In this document: one piece after another, positions 11,479 to 22,640 of the stretch
Position numbering within the stretch: position 1 is the first letter of the stretch
Layout of the letters: each line of letters opens with the position of its first letter
Origin: Enoplolaimus lenunculus
Taxonomy: Eukaryota; Nematoda; Enoplea; Enoplida; Thoracostomopsidae
Assembly: GCA_030248215.1 (NCBI GenBank)
Contig: JASANG010001402.1
Location: 554,510-618,509 of the forward strand
DNA: 64,000 nucleotides
Direction: 5' to 3'
The notes under the pieces: model-generated
Database searches by the model: none
What the model saw: only the letters and a program-made list of their open reading frames with translations
Told to the model about the DNA's origin: nothing
Translations under genes and position numbers: made by a program

Positions 11479-11773
11479 ATGTCGTAGGCCAACCTGCAAT
11501 TAAGGCCAATTAGTAATTGGCCTTGGCCAATCTACTATTTTAAATAATAGCAGTTTGACCTGGGCTAAACTGCTATCGAACTTGCAGACCAATCAGATTT
11601 GATTATTTTGGAAAGACGCAATACCGTTAGCCAATCAGCGTTGGTCATATATCACTGTTGTTTTGTGACATGTCACAATCGCTATTTGTCCTTGGACAAA
11701 CTGTTATTTGCTTCGAGCAGATTGGTCTAGGTTAACTAGTGATTGGCCTGAATAGCAGATCGGCCTACGGCAT
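11479..11773. mobile_element. Palindromic MITE of the ATGTCGTAGGCC family
   Basis: The left end is ATGTCGTAGGCCAACCTGC and the right end is GATCGGCCTACGGCAT. The core is inverted relative to the 6148 copy (CAATACCGTTAGCCAATCAGCG). Confidence 0.7.
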
Positions 11774-12290
11774 ATATGTGACATTCATCACAAAGTCATC
11801 AATTTGTCTTTCGAATACAAAACTTTTATTCGAAAGCTGTAATGATACCGTGATACCTTTGATCCTAGTGCAACGCACTTGGCGACCCGAGAAGTAGCAA
11901 CTTATTACTGCGCTAGAATTTCCTTTCGGTGCAACTTGCCATACACCAAACCAGAGTGCAAAACTGCAAACCAACAGAGATGAAAAAGATATACCCCGAT
12001 TCTCAGGGTCGATCGAGATTCAACAAAATTTGCCGGAGTAGTTGAGGCAAACTTAGGTAGCTTATCTCATGCGAAACGCACTAAAAATTAACAGTCAGTG
12101 ACCAAATGAAATGGTATCAAAAATAATTTTGAAAGCTTTTGCTTTTGCGAAGAAATTTCAACAACTTAACACTCTGAACCTTGCCTAAAATCTGCAGCCA
12201 ACAGCCCATTGATCGAAGCATGTTTCGCGAAAATCCAAAAGTTTCACAGCCGATATTGCCAGAACGTACGGCACTAAAATTCTACGTTCC
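11774..12290. other. Gene-free interval
   Basis: Nothing recognised. Confidence 0.3.
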
Positions 12291-12400
12291 GAAAACAACC
12301 TCAGGAACGGCTGAACCGATTTTGATACACTTTTCTGTTTGAAAGCCAATTGTCCTGGGATGTTAACCTCGCATTGGGGTTTTAAAATTTAAAGCCATTT
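12291..12400. repeat. Dispersed repeat, also present inverted at 25165-25290
   Basis: The block CCTCAGGAACGGCTGAACCG ... GAGGTTTTAAAATTT-like sequence reappears in reverse complement at 25165-25290, including AACCTCGCATTGGGGTTTTA. The family is unknown to me; the GGTTCAGCCGTTCCTGAG wording recurs in many invertebrate repeats. Confidence 0.6.
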
Positions 12401-14396
12401 CGTACCATAGCCAGCGGTCGATGTTCAGCCGGCAGAGTTTTGGATGTATCCTGTCATACTCATTACCCATATATATATATATATCCAAGTCTGTGTAATG
12501 TGTACATATTTATATATGTACATATGTATATATGCTGCTAATATTATAATCTCTTCCCCAAACACAGCCAGGAGGCCACACAATGGCTGTAAATCAAAAC
12601 TCAAATTATTCACTCTTATCTGTTGCTGCGACTATATATATATATATATTCGTCGTATACATATTATATAGTTTCGGGTTTTTCGGCTCAACTCAAAAAC
12701 TTTATTAACTACAGTAAACAGGCTATAATGAAGGGATAACAGCTGCGCTGTGTCAAGCCAGAATTGTTTGCTGTATTCACATTTATCGCGTGTATACACA
12801 AAATATTGATGATCGAGTGCCAAAATAGCTTCGAAAATATATTAAGGTGAACGCGAAAAATAAACATTAATAAACTATATATACGTATATATTATTTTAC
12901 CGGATACTTCAACTGGATACCGGATGGCGATGTTTTTTACCGGAACCCGATGTTAACCGGATGTAGCATCTGAACGTCCGGTCACAATGCTACTACCAAC
13001 TTTTACGAAAGTCAATTACGTACATATATACTGCGAGCGAATAAACAGCACCGCACCGCTGTTTATGTACATGATGAAAATACTGCCCACTTTATTTTTC
13101 TCATGTCAAAACATTACCCCCCAATAAAAGTGATTGAATTCTTCAACAGAGACAAATAATACTGAATTTAGCGGACTCACACTTGAATAAATCGTCAAAT
13201 GTCTTTGTAGGTATTGCATGGCAATAATAATAATAATAATCAAAACACAAAAAACAACTAAAAAGCATATTAGGTAACAACGTTCAAAACATCGGAGACA
13301 TAAACACCATTGCAAAAAATAAACAAACACATAAAACTAAATTCTACGTGTGATAAAATGCAGACAACGTATCAAAACATATATATGTATAAATATATAT
13401 AAATGCATCGGATCAAACCACGTCGTTTTTTGGGGACGCAACGCAGGTACGACAAAAGGCGGTCCACAACATATGTCGAAGACTAAACCGACCACACTGA
13501 GCCAAACGCTGGTCACCGACCCAAGACCAAGACCGATGGTGTTGATTTATTTCAAACATACGAGCCAAAACTGCAGTCGATTAAGCATATTTATACAATT
13601 TGAATAGCGTGCAATATTATATTAATATACGTGGCATAGGATTCGGGATATACCAGATATCAAAAAAAATTATATTAATGTCAATACATAATAGTTATTT
13701 AATATAGAACTTATACACGATGCACTCTTTCAATGTATAGCTAAACAACGGAAGACAATTATGCATTAGTAGAGAAGTAAGTTAAGTATAATATATTAAT
13801 AGGTAGATTATGCAGCATGTTTTTTTACACATTATTACGATTTAATAATACACCACACCACTAAACGTGACTCAGTTCGTTGCAATAACGTTTTGCATAC
13901 TTCCGTGATTAGATATGCGGTTGAAATTCATAAACCGCACGGCACACGTACGTACATTTATATAGCAGCCAAACAGACTTGAAAATCAACTCTATGAAAC
14001 TACAATATTACCAGCATGAATAAAAAAATAGCATGTGGTATAAATTCCGTTTGCCAAATTAATACCAAAATGACCACATCAACCACTACTAGCTTCAAAC
14101 CAGTCGCAAAGTGTTCACATATTCCATACCCGATTTGGGCAAGGTGTAATGGCTACACTACAACACTCCCTCTAAGCCAGGACGACTACTTTAATCACTG
14201 TCGTAACATGAGATCGCCAACAGCCACGCTCCCTGAGTCAATAACGGTGTAACGACGACACAGCAAGCCATAAACCAGCAATCATTCATTCATAGCAGCG
14301 TGAGATGACGTTATTTTCTCTCAACAGCCAATCACAATCCAGTATATATTCTTTCAGTTCATAAGAAATGCAACGACATCATTTGTGAACAACCAA
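12401..14396. other. 3' flank of the homeobox gene; no gene seen
   Basis: It contains TA microsatellites (12470-12530, 12635-12660), a CCGGAT-rich fragment (12900-12985) and an (ATA)n run at 13221-13239. The 3' untranslated region of the minus-strand gene must begin here, but I could not pick a convincing polyadenylation signal. Confidence 0.4.
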
Positions 14397-17300
14397 TTAC
14401 AATTCAGTATAAACCGGTATCGCCGCAGCCGCCGTATCGCGTTGAGCAGTTGATGCTGACTTTGTGCCAGCCGATGACGTCTTCGTTGATGTTGTTGTAG
14501 TACTGCCATCATCACACTCGTCCCTTTCAGGCGGTGATTCCGGTCGAGTACTCGACGTCTTCAACTTCTTAGTTGGGATGGTGGGTACCGGTGCAGCGGC
14601 CGAAACTGCAGCTAGTCGACGCCGTTTTGTAGCAGTGCCAGATCGTTGTTGCGTTGGCTGGGGCGGCGAAAATTTACCCGATACTGTCTGAGGTGAACAA
14701 GCAGTAACCGCTGGCCTACCTTGTATTTGGTTGTTTTCATCATCGGCAACGTCTTCGTCATTATTCCCGTTTAATTTCACCGATTCATGTTCGTTGCTGT
14801 TGTTTTTGCTTCTGGCGCTAGGATTGGCCGTCGGTAAGCCATCTGGCAACTGATCAACTTTGGCATCGATACTATTGCAATTGTATTTTGAGTCTCTGTC
14901 TTGTTTTGTCGTAGCCGAACTCCGCCCTTCACCAACCGACAGGGCTGGGGTCAATGTTTCCGGCGAGCCTTGTCTCAATATCTTCCGGTCGTTCTTTGAG
15001 TGGCTCCGTTCGCGGCTGTCCATTTTGCAAGCATTATCAGTGGCTTCCACAGTCATGCCTGCAGCTTGATATCCACTATTCTTTTCGTCGAAAATCACTG
15101 AGGTAGTCATTGACGACATTGTAGCGACTGGGGTCGTATCTTGCGTATTAGTCGCCCCTAATACGCACGGCAACAAATCTCGACCGGAGCCTGCAATTTC
15201 ACTGTGGTCAACGCCATTTTTTCGCTGGCTGTCTTCCTGTGATGGTGTGGGTTTGCTGTCAACTGATAACTGAACGGCGAGGTGATCAGAAGACGTGCTA
15301 CTGGTATCAGAATGATTGTGCAAAAACGTCGTAGGAAGCGCTGAAGAATCAGAGAGACCTTTACTTTTGTTGATTTCAGTCATTCTATACTCGCCAATAG
15401 CACCAATATTCAACGCGTTGTGGTTATTGCTTCGTGTCACGGCTAAATCATGAGAAGTTCGTTCACCGCGTTCACTTATTTCGCCGGACTTGTTCATTGT
15501 TCCACAGGTATTATCAGAGGCGCCTTCACGCCAATTAAGGTACCCACTCCCACGATCATCACTGATGTTCCCTAATACGTTACCAGTAGACGAGGTATTA
15601 AGCAGGCGTACTTTGGCAAATTTATTGTCATCAGTATCTAGACAGTTGTTATTGTTGTTGTTGTTGTTCGCAGTCTGGTGGGAGAAGACGCTAGACATCG
15701 TGGCATCTCCAGACGAGACGTCTGGTAGTTTAGTAGAGACCAACGCCGCTGCGACACTAGACTGCTGAAGATGTTCGGAGTTGGCGACCGTTATTTGATT
15801 AAACATTTTGATTCGTTCATCTGACGCTATGAATGACGAAGCAGTAGTAAGCATTGTTAAATTTGATGTTTCTTCTTCTTGTTCGTTTTGCTGTTGTTTC
15901 GACTGCTGAATCACTCCAATTGCGTTCGCATTGTTCTGGCCGTCACTCACTATTATACCGTTCGTTTGTTGCGCTCCTGCAGTTGCTAGCGATTTTTTCT
16001 TCTTTCCTTTCCTCGCTTTTGGGCTGGCTAGAGTACCGTCCGTGCCTGATTGGTTCAGTCTGCTTCCAGGCGGTCGACCTCGTTTCCGTGGTGGAGCAGG
16101 TGTTCCATCTGGCAACAACGCTGGTTGTTTTGATCGGCCACTGCCCGGAGCCAATTCAGTCCCATCGGCCGCGAGCAACTTTTTCCGTCGAGTATATTTA
16201 CGTTTCCCAGATTTTGACAGCATAGCGTTTGGGTCTGCATCGGCAGTGTCCGTTTCCGGGCCATGGGGTTGAGATTCACTAAGCAGTAAAGGTGGACCGT
16301 TTAAACCACTTGCCGTCTGTAGCTGCTGCTGCCCTTTGTGATGGCTATTATGAAGTTGAATAGGCGGACTCGCTACCATTAACAAATTTTGTTGCATTTG
16401 TTGCTGTTGTTGTTGTTGTTGCTCCAGACGATGTGACAACTCACCATCAACTACTGAACTAATTATAGATGCAGTTGAAATATTGTTGTTGCTATCGTTC
16501 CCTCTATTGCCACCATCTACAACATACCGCGTTTCTTGTGTATTACCGTTGTCATTGTGGTTTTTAAGATCACCACAAGACTCACTTTGTTGTTGTTGCA
16601 TGTCCAAATTGAGCACCGAATGCACACTTTGTTGTTGTTGTTGGTGGTGGTGTTGATCATGCCTATCTGAGCCGCGACCTGTATCCATATTGTTGTTGTT
16701 GTTACTATTATTATTATTATTATTGTACATAGACTGGCGATTATCCAAATTTTGTTCAACATGTGTCGGCAACGGAGGCGGAGATCGATTGTTTATCGTT
16801 GTTGAATACTGTGTCGAGTTTTCATTATTTAGACTGACTTGATCTATTTGTCCACTTGAATACGACGACGTATGATGTTGCATATGTTGTGGAAGACAAT
16901 CTAGCTGCATTACTTGTTGCTGGTTACGTTGCTGCTGCTGCTGTTGTTGTTGTCGTAAGTGTTCAAAATTATCTCCTACAGTTTCTGTTGAATTTGAAAG
17001 CCCAGATCCGTTGCTACCATTTGTTCCCATAAGTTGCTGTTGAGGATTCTGTTGTACGACATGTGGTAGGCCTGGTAAATGCTGAGCTTGATAATATGGT
17101 GGTAGATGTTGTAGTTCATGTTGGCCTGCATTAATTATACCGTCGGTGTTCGATGAGTACTGCTGCCCCACAGACGTGGTAACTGAGGTTGCGTGGTCAG
17201 TAACACCATTACTACAATCAAATGCTTGAGTTGCATTTTGTAATTGAAGTAGTTGTTGTTGTTGCTGGTGTTGTTGTTGTTGTTGTTGTTGTTGTTGCTG

Positions 17301-19022
17301 CTGGTGGTGTTGTTGTTGTTGTTGGTGGTGGTGGTTAACATGTATAGCGTGACCCGGCAATTGTTGAAAGTTATAACTATTTGAATGCTGCTGATGGTGT
17401 TGCCCATTAGAAACACCAGGCTGATACTGCGATGACAGATACGACTGCAGCTGTTGCTGGTGTTGTTGCTCATTCCCTACAGATCCCGACCCTCGAACTT
17501 GTGGCGTTTGTCCTCCAGTAAGCCTGTCATCCGACACGCTTCCTGTACTGCGTCTCAAATCACCTGTCCCTGCACCGCCGCCGCCGCCATCACTAGTCGA
17601 TACGTCATACCGGTGCTGGGCAGACGACGCCCGAGGATAGGAACCGCTAGCAAAAACACCAGAGTCGCCGTTATCCCTGTTACTGCTGACGTTGCCAGTG
17701 GACTGGTGATGTTTTGCCGACTCACAGCTATTGCTCCCACCACCTCCCACACCTCTTGAATCAGCAGCTGCGCTACCAATAGTGGCCGCGATACTAGCTG
17801 CAATACTGTCCCCACTACCACGTGTCGATGCCGCTACAGTCGTTGAGGACAGCGGCAACGCAACGGTCGATGTTACTCCGGATGACGCCACTGATTGTAA
17901 TATCCCAGCGGATGTGACGTGCGGCTGTGGGGGCGGGGGTGGTAGCATTGTTAGATGTTGGTGTTGCTGATGGTGATGAATCAGATCGCCTGGCAACGTC
18001 GCACAACTAACACCGCTGCCACCGCTGCTTGCAAGCACATCCGCTGGTGGTGTATCGTCATCATTTATAGGTGGCGAAGGTACCTTATTATTATGATTAT
18101 TATTATTATGGAGCGATAAGGCTGTTGTGCCAAGTTGCGGATGTTGTTGTTGTGGTTGGTGCATTACATTTCCAGGCACTAGCTGATTCAACTGCAATGA
18201 TGTTACCCCTGCTGGTTGTTGTTGTTGTAGTTGTTGCTGCTGCTGAAGTTGTTCGAGCTGCTGTTGGAAATGGGCATTATGATGGCTATTGTTATGATGT
18301 GGTGCATAATGATGCCCAGTAGCGTTGCTGCTGTTATTGTTATTACCTCCAACCGCGGACAGCACCGAAAAAGGCGACGGTGGCGCTGGTATCATACCGG
18401 GATGAAAAGTTGCACCAGGGCCCAGAGGCGGATGTCCAGATGCCGCCGTAGCAAACGGCGTGCCAGTGCCACCAGCCGTGCCATCGGTCATCATTGTTGC
18501 TGCTGCCGAATTGAGCAGTCCCATGACGCTGTGTGGTGGGGCACTTGCAATACCACTTGCAGCACCAAGGCTACCACCGCCAATTAAAGACACAGCATTC
18601 GTTGTTTGAAGATGACCACCTGGTCCTCCAATCACACCGTTAGTTGTTGTTCCGCCATTGCCTGTGCTGCCACTTCCACCATCTGTAGCATCGTGTTGTT
18701 GTTGTTGTTGTTGCTCTTGTTGTTGTTGTTGTTGGCTACTCGTTCTATTACCGAGATCGACCGATGAAGTCATCGTTGTTGTTGTTGTTGTTGTTGTTGC
18801 TACAGATGTTGTGGTTGTTGCTTCTCCGCTACAACTTGTTGTCAATGCTGCTTGTTGTTGCTGTTGTTGCGACGCCTGCGTCATACCACCAGACGATTGA
18901 TTATGATGGTGAGATTCGTTTGAACGTCGATTTTTGGTCGATGGATGAAACAGCGGTTCTTTGCCTTCCTTTTGATCGAGAACGCGTTGCTTTTTACGAC
19001 GGCCTTCGAACCATCGTTGGAC
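14397..19022 (-). CDS. Last coding exon: homeodomain helix 3, polyQ region, AT-hook
   Basis: The 1,542-codon exon opens in phase 0 with VQRWFEGRRKKQR, the third (recognition) helix of the homeodomain, then a short basic linker. An internal ATG at 18884 is not the start, because the frame is continuous with the upstream splice acceptor at 19023. Glutamine runs of CAA/CAG mixtures are densest at 16390-16420, 16900-16960, 17240-17330 and 18225-18260. Mixed codons suggest older, stabilised tracts rather than pure expanding repeats. The AT-hook core RGRP lies near 16075-16087, and a lysine cluster (KARKGKKKK) follows. The end at 14397 is a clean stop. Confidence 0.88.
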   Translation of the reverse strand, partial: VQRWFEGRRKKQRVLDQKEGKEPLFHPSTKNRRSNESHHHNQSSGGMTQASQQQQQQAALTTSCSGEATTTTSVATTTTTTTTMTSSVDLGNRTSSQQQQQQEQQQQQQHDATDGGSGSTGNGGTTTNGVIGGPGGHLQTTNAVSLIGGGSLGAASGIASAPPHSVMGLLNSAAATMMTDGTAGGTGTPFATAASGHPPLGPGATFHPGMIPAPPSPFSVLSAVGGNNNNSSNATGHHYAPHHNNSHHNAHFQQQLEQLQQQQQLQQQQPAGVTSLQLNQLVPGNVMHQPQQQHPQLGTTALSLHNNNNHNNKVPSPPINDDDTPPADVLASSGGSGVSCATLPGDLIHHHQQHQHLTMLPPPPPQPHVTSAGILQSVASSGVTSTVALPLSSTTVAASTRGSGDSIAASIAATIGSAAADSRGVGGGGSNSCESAKHHQSTGNVSSNRDNGDSGVFASGSYPRASSAQHRYDVSTSDGGGGGAGTGDLRRSTGSVSDDRLTGGQTPQVRGSGSVGNEQQHQQQLQSYLSSQYQPGVSNGQHHQQHSNSYNFQQLPGHAIHVNHHHQQQQQHHQQQQQQQQQQQHQQQQQLLQLQNATQAFDCSNGVTDHATSVTTSVGQQYSSNTDGIINAGQHELQHLPPYYQAQHLPGLPHVVQQNPQQQLMGTNGSNGSGLSNSTETVGDNFEHLRQQQQQQQQRNQQQVMQLDCLPQHMQHHTSSYSSGQIDQVSLNNENSTQYSTTINNRSPPPLPTHVEQNLDNRQSMYNNNNNNSNNNNNMDTGRGSDRHDQHHHQQQQQSVHSVLNLDMQQQQSESCGDLKNHNDNGNTQETRYVVDGGNRGNDSNNNISTASIISSVVDGELSHRLEQQQQQQQQMQQNLLMVASPPIQLHNSHHKGQQQLQTASGLNGPPLLLSESQPHGPETDTADADPNAMLSKSGKRKYTRRKKLLAADGTELAPGSGRSKQPALLPDGTPAPPRKRGRPPGSRLNQSGTDGTLASPKARKGKKKKSLATAGAQQTNGIIVSDGQNNANAIGVIQQSKQQQNEQEEETSNLTMLTTASSFIASDERIKMFNQITVANSEHLQQSSVAAALVSTKLPDVSSGDATMSSVFSHQTANNNNNNNNCLDTDDNKFAKVRLLNTSSTGNVLGNISDDRGSGYLNWREGASDNTCGTMNKSGEISERGERTSHDLAVTRSNNHNALNIGAIGEYRMTEINKSKGLSDSSALPTTFLHNHSDTSSTSSDHLAVQLSVDSKPTPSQEDSQRKNGVDHSEIAGSGRDLLPCVLGATNTQDTTPVATMSSMTTSVIFDEKNSGYQAAGMTVEATDNACKMDSRERSHSKNDRKILRQGSPETLTPALSVGEGRSSATTKQDRDSKYNCNSIDAKVDQLPDGLPTANPSARSKNNSNEHESVKLNGNNDEDVADDENNQIQGRPAVTACSPQTVSGKFSPPQPTQQRSGTATKRRRLAAVSAAAPVPTIPTKKLKTSSTRPESPPERDECDDGSTTTTSTKTSSAGTKSASTAQRDTAAAAIPVYTEL

Positions 19023-22000
19023 CTTTTAATACACATATACCAGGGTTCCAACAGTAAGTAAATTTTACCAGAAGGAACAAAAACAGGTTTTAATTTCTTT
19101 GCAAGAACCGGAACAAGAATTTGAAATAATTTTCATCACCGAATTACTGTTTAACTTTTCGGAAAACTTGGCAAAAAAATTTCAGTTATTTCATAATCAA
19201 GTTTTGCGAAAGCACATCAGATATAGTTTATTAACAAAATTGGATTAATTGCAAAAACACTCATTACGAAATAACAATTTTTCAAAGACAACGTTTCCTA
19301 TTTAAATGATTATGAATAATTTGCTTCAAAAACCGTAAAATTCCGGTTCTTGCACCTATGAATATACGAACAGGAACAGGATTAGAACATTTGCAAGAAT
19401 TCCGGCCGGAACACGAATTCCTGTTGAACCCTGATGTACATCTATGTCATAACACAATAACCGCCAGGGAAATATTCTATTATCAATAAGCTCAACCTAG
19501 GGTGGCAAACGCAACTGAATTACATGTGAAACGGGATGCAACTGCGGAATTAGCATCAATCGGGGCTACAAATTTTCACATTCCATACTATTTTGCAATT
19601 ATATGTTTGTTTCTGAGTGTTCTGTGCTACTTATACGCCTAAGTTTGAATTGCGCTATAATCGCCGCGCGCCACGGTGTAAACATTTGGTCGCACGCCGC
19701 CGCAGTAAAGTATAGCGCTAGTCGCAACTCTTTGTGTTCATGTGTTATCCACAATTGACCAGAATTATTAATTAAACAGCAAAAAAACTAAAACTCATTT
19801 AATACAGCTATATATAGTAACCCTTGTTATCGTTTACTATAACAATTATGTGTGCTCTCCGTCCATAATTTTATTTACTCTAAACACTTACTTGATCATA
19901 CGTCAACCCGACATATTCAGACAGTTGTGTTTTTTCGACCGACGACGGATACGGAATACGACGGTAGAGTTCTTCCATTTTTGACTTTTGTGATTCTGAA
20001 AATTTGTTCATACTTTTGCTTGGTTTCCCACTCGAGTCCGTTGTTGCGTTCGCATTTCCGTTGCCGCCGCTATTGTTTGTCGCGCCGCCAGACTTGCGGC
20101 TTTTACTTCGATTGCCGCCGCCACTCGCCTTCGCACTCCCCGTTCCTGAGCGTTGTGCTGATCCGGCGTTGTTCGCGGCGCTTCCGGCACCAGCGGTGCC
20201 AGTCGTATCTACGCCGCCACTGGTACTAGAAGCGACAGCTGAGCTGCCGCCGCCGCCTCCATGTGGGGCGATTCCGACGTGACTGGTATTGCTACCGGTA
20301 ACGCCAATTTGTTCGCTGGCGATACCCGGTGGCAATGCTGACTGAGGTGGCTGTAGTGGCGGTTGCAGATGACCGTGGTGGGGCACCGCCTGTGGCGGAG
20401 GCAAATGTGGCAATCCAGCAGCAGCAACGCCCACACCATGCGGCAACATTAAATGTTGAGCGTGATGATGATGTTGCTGTTGATGAGGATCGATACCGCC
20501 TGGCGCTATACTGGACGTCGGGGGCATGCCGCTGCCACCGCCGCCATATGCAGCAGCGGCGGCAACAAACTGATGTTGTTGATAGGGATTAGCCGTTGCT
20601 TGGGGATGATGCAACGCTGACTGCTGTCCGGGATGAGGTTGGTACGGATGCGCTGCCGCAAAATGCTGATGGTTTGATTGGTGTGCAGGCGGTGGACCGG
20701 ACATTCCGCCGCCGCCGCCCGAACCGACCGTTTGAAGTAACGACGGCGGTATTCCAGGTATCGGCGGGGGCGCCCCAACAGCGCCGAACGGTGTTGGTCC
20801 ACCAGACGAATGGACGCCACTAGGGCCGCCACCGCCAACAGGACCGGTGGCAGCCGCAGCGGCGCCAAGCATCATTAGGTGTTGTTGATGATCGGACGGC
20901 GCCGATAAATAATGAGGAAACGCAGAATCTAAAACTACATAAATGCTCACGTACGTCATGTAACTCACATTATCACAAAATACCGAATTGGACAGCAAAT
21001 TTTGAACATAATCATTTTTAATAACATATACTTGCAAACTTCTTCAACTGTATCCCTCCGCCTTCCAGAAATTTTTAGAAGTGTGCTGAAATCCATGCAT
21101 GTCTGAAATTTTTTTTAGCTCCTTGACACGCTGAAATAACTACTATACATAGCATGTGCCCGACAGCACCAAAATCCAAATCGTGACAAAAAAATTTCAC
21201 AGATGCCACCACGCACTATACAAGTAAAGAGGGCAAAGCATCCCCTAATCCATTACTCTCACGTCGCTTACCATTTGGCTGGAGCCCACCAAACATTCCG
21301 TAGGTCGAAGTCGGCTGTTGCTGCTGTTGTTGCTGGATCCCTTGCAATGTTGCGCCAAGTTGCGTCGCCGCGGCGTGCAACTCCAGTCCGTTTGCGGTAT
21401 GATGTTGCGGGGGTCCGTTAACCGAGGCAACTGGTGTAGCGCCTTGTAGCAGTCCTGGAGCGCCGGCCGCTGCAGCTGCGCCACCGTAACTGTGGTGATA
21501 CGCTGCAGCAGCACCCATCAAGTGATGATGATGGTGTGCAGATACTGGCTGCTGTGGAACAGGACCAGCGATACCAGGCTGCGTCACCCCGGTGGTCATT
21601 CCTGCAGCTGCAGACCAGTCCATTCTGACGTTATCTGTTGAGCTCGTAGATAGTGACAACAAATTCTGGTGTTGTTGTTGCTTTAGTTGTTCCTGTGGTT
21701 GATGTTGTTGCTTCGCGACTGACAACACAAACCAATCGTCGTTAGTGAACGCTGTTAATCTGTTGGTCGCCGAGTCAAAATTACCAAATGAATGTTGTTG
21801 TTGTTGTTGTTGCAGACTTGTATTAGTTGTTGGTTGGGGTCCAGGAGCGATCAATTGTGTTGTTGGCACCACTCCAGGCAAACTGCAAGTACTAGCGCTT
21901 CCCGGCGATCCAAACGGCAACTGAAGAGGTGACAGAAGAACGACGCTGTTGTTGTTGTTACTAGCGTTAGCTGTAGCACTACAGCCGGTGTCGTTTATAG

Positions 22001-22048
22001 TCTCCGTTGATCTTTTCGTTTTGACGTTCGCCGCACCGGCAATAACTA
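14397..22048 (-). CDS. Giant polyglutamine-rich protein with divergent homeodomain and AT-hook
   Basis: This is probably a nuclear DNA-binding regulator. Three coding exons join in phase: 21272-22048 (start unresolved), 19892-20928 and 14397-19022, giving at least 2,145 residues. Introns use GTAAGC and GTAAGT donors and TTTTAG and AAAAG acceptors. Reading from the N-terminus there is a His/Ala/Gly/Gln-rich region, then a homeodomain formed only after splicing (19892-20023 plus 18975-19022). Next comes a very long Gln/Asn/His-rich region, an AT-hook (KRGRPPGS, about 16068-16090) between basic patches, and an acidic/Ser/Thr-rich tail. The homeodomain has F8, Y25-P26, L34, L40, W48-F49 and R53, but residue 51 is Gly where nearly all homeodomains have Asn. 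I do not recognise an orthologue. No ATG is visible in the first exon, so an upstream exon is expected. Confidence 0.82.
19023..19891 (-). other. Intron splitting the homeodomain, carrying a MITE
   Basis: The donor GTAAGT lies at 19891-19886 (minus strand) and the acceptor AAAAG ends at 19023. It interrupts the homeodomain between residues 44 and 45 (TYDQ / VQRWF). A MITE at 19041-19433 fills its 3' half. Confidence 0.85.
19041..19433. mobile_element. hAT-like MITE (CAGGGTTCCAACAG ends) in the homeobox-gene intron
   Basis: The left end CAGGGTTCCAACAGTAAG pairs with the right end AATTCCTGTTGAACCCTG. Related copies are at 26812 and 62047. The flanking octamers (ACATATAC, ATGTACAT) match only partly, so the duplication is degraded. 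Its left edge is 18 bp from the splice acceptor of the host gene. Confidence 0.7.
19892..20928 (-). CDS. Middle coding exon: low-complexity region and homeodomain helices 1-2
   Basis: It starts in phase 2 after TTTTAG and ends in phase 0 before GTAAGT. It encodes 345 residues: Gly/Ala/Pro/His/Gln-rich sequence, a basic SRKS segment, then NKFSESQKSKMEELY and IPYPSSVEKTQLSEYV, the first two homeodomain helices. The residues that appear after the splice donor in an unspliced reading (VSV) are intronic. Confidence 0.88.
21272..22048 (-). CDS. First recognised coding exon of the homeobox gene
   Basis: It ends in phase 1 at the GTAAGC donor (21271) with QPNG, which joins the next exon as an Asp codon. 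It is rich in Gln, His and Ala (HHHHH, poly-A and Q runs). The 5' boundary is inferred from the acceptor GTGTTTTAG ending at 22049. No methionine occurs before that, so either a further 5' exon exists or the boundary is wrong. Confidence 0.65.
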
Positions 22049-22129
22049 CTAAAACACGTATCTCACTTCAAATCAGAAAACTAATTATTACCCACAAGCT
22101 ATTATTACTGTATTTTATGCTGTTTATAT

Positions 22130-22235
22130 TATTATTATTATTGTTGTTGTTGTTGTTGTTGTTGTTGCTGCTGCTGTTATTGGTGTTGCTATTATTGTTA
22201 TTGTTGTTGTTGTTGCTGCTGCTGCTGTTGCAGTC
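22130..22235. repeat. (TTG/TTA/CTG)n trinucleotide tract
   Basis: Imperfect trinucleotide repeat 5' of the homeobox gene. On the minus strand it reads as Asn/Ser codons without an ATG, so it could be untranslated leader or part of an unseen first exon. Confidence 0.6.
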
Positions 22236-22594
22236 TTTCTTGCGTTCGACACTCAGCAACCTCACCAATACAATTCAAAACACGTCGTACTGTGTGCTAT
22301 CAGCAATCGCCTGTGACACTAGCAAATCTGTCACAACAACCCAACACGGAAGTAAACGCCACACGTCTTTGGATTCCTCCGACCACAGTAGCAATGTAGT
22401 AGTACCGCAACGTTTAGTAATATTACACCGAATATCAATCGAACACTGCTCGATTGGTTGCAAACTTGAAACATTGAAATTTACATCATTCAGTTTGCCA
22501 TCCAATCGAAAAATTTCGCAATGGATACCTCTTGCGCCGCTGATTGCATATATACGTACGTATGTGAACAAAATATATATAATGCACGTGTTTA

Positions 22595-22640
<46 letters not shown>
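22595..22640. repeat. (ATT)n microsatellite
   Basis: About 15 uninterrupted ATT units. Confidence 0.9.

Noticed and set aside
16517-18587. Many frames of Leu, Cys, Val or Asn runs over the homeobox exon
   Set aside because: Shadows of the CAA/CAG glutamine tracts in other frames and on the other strand.
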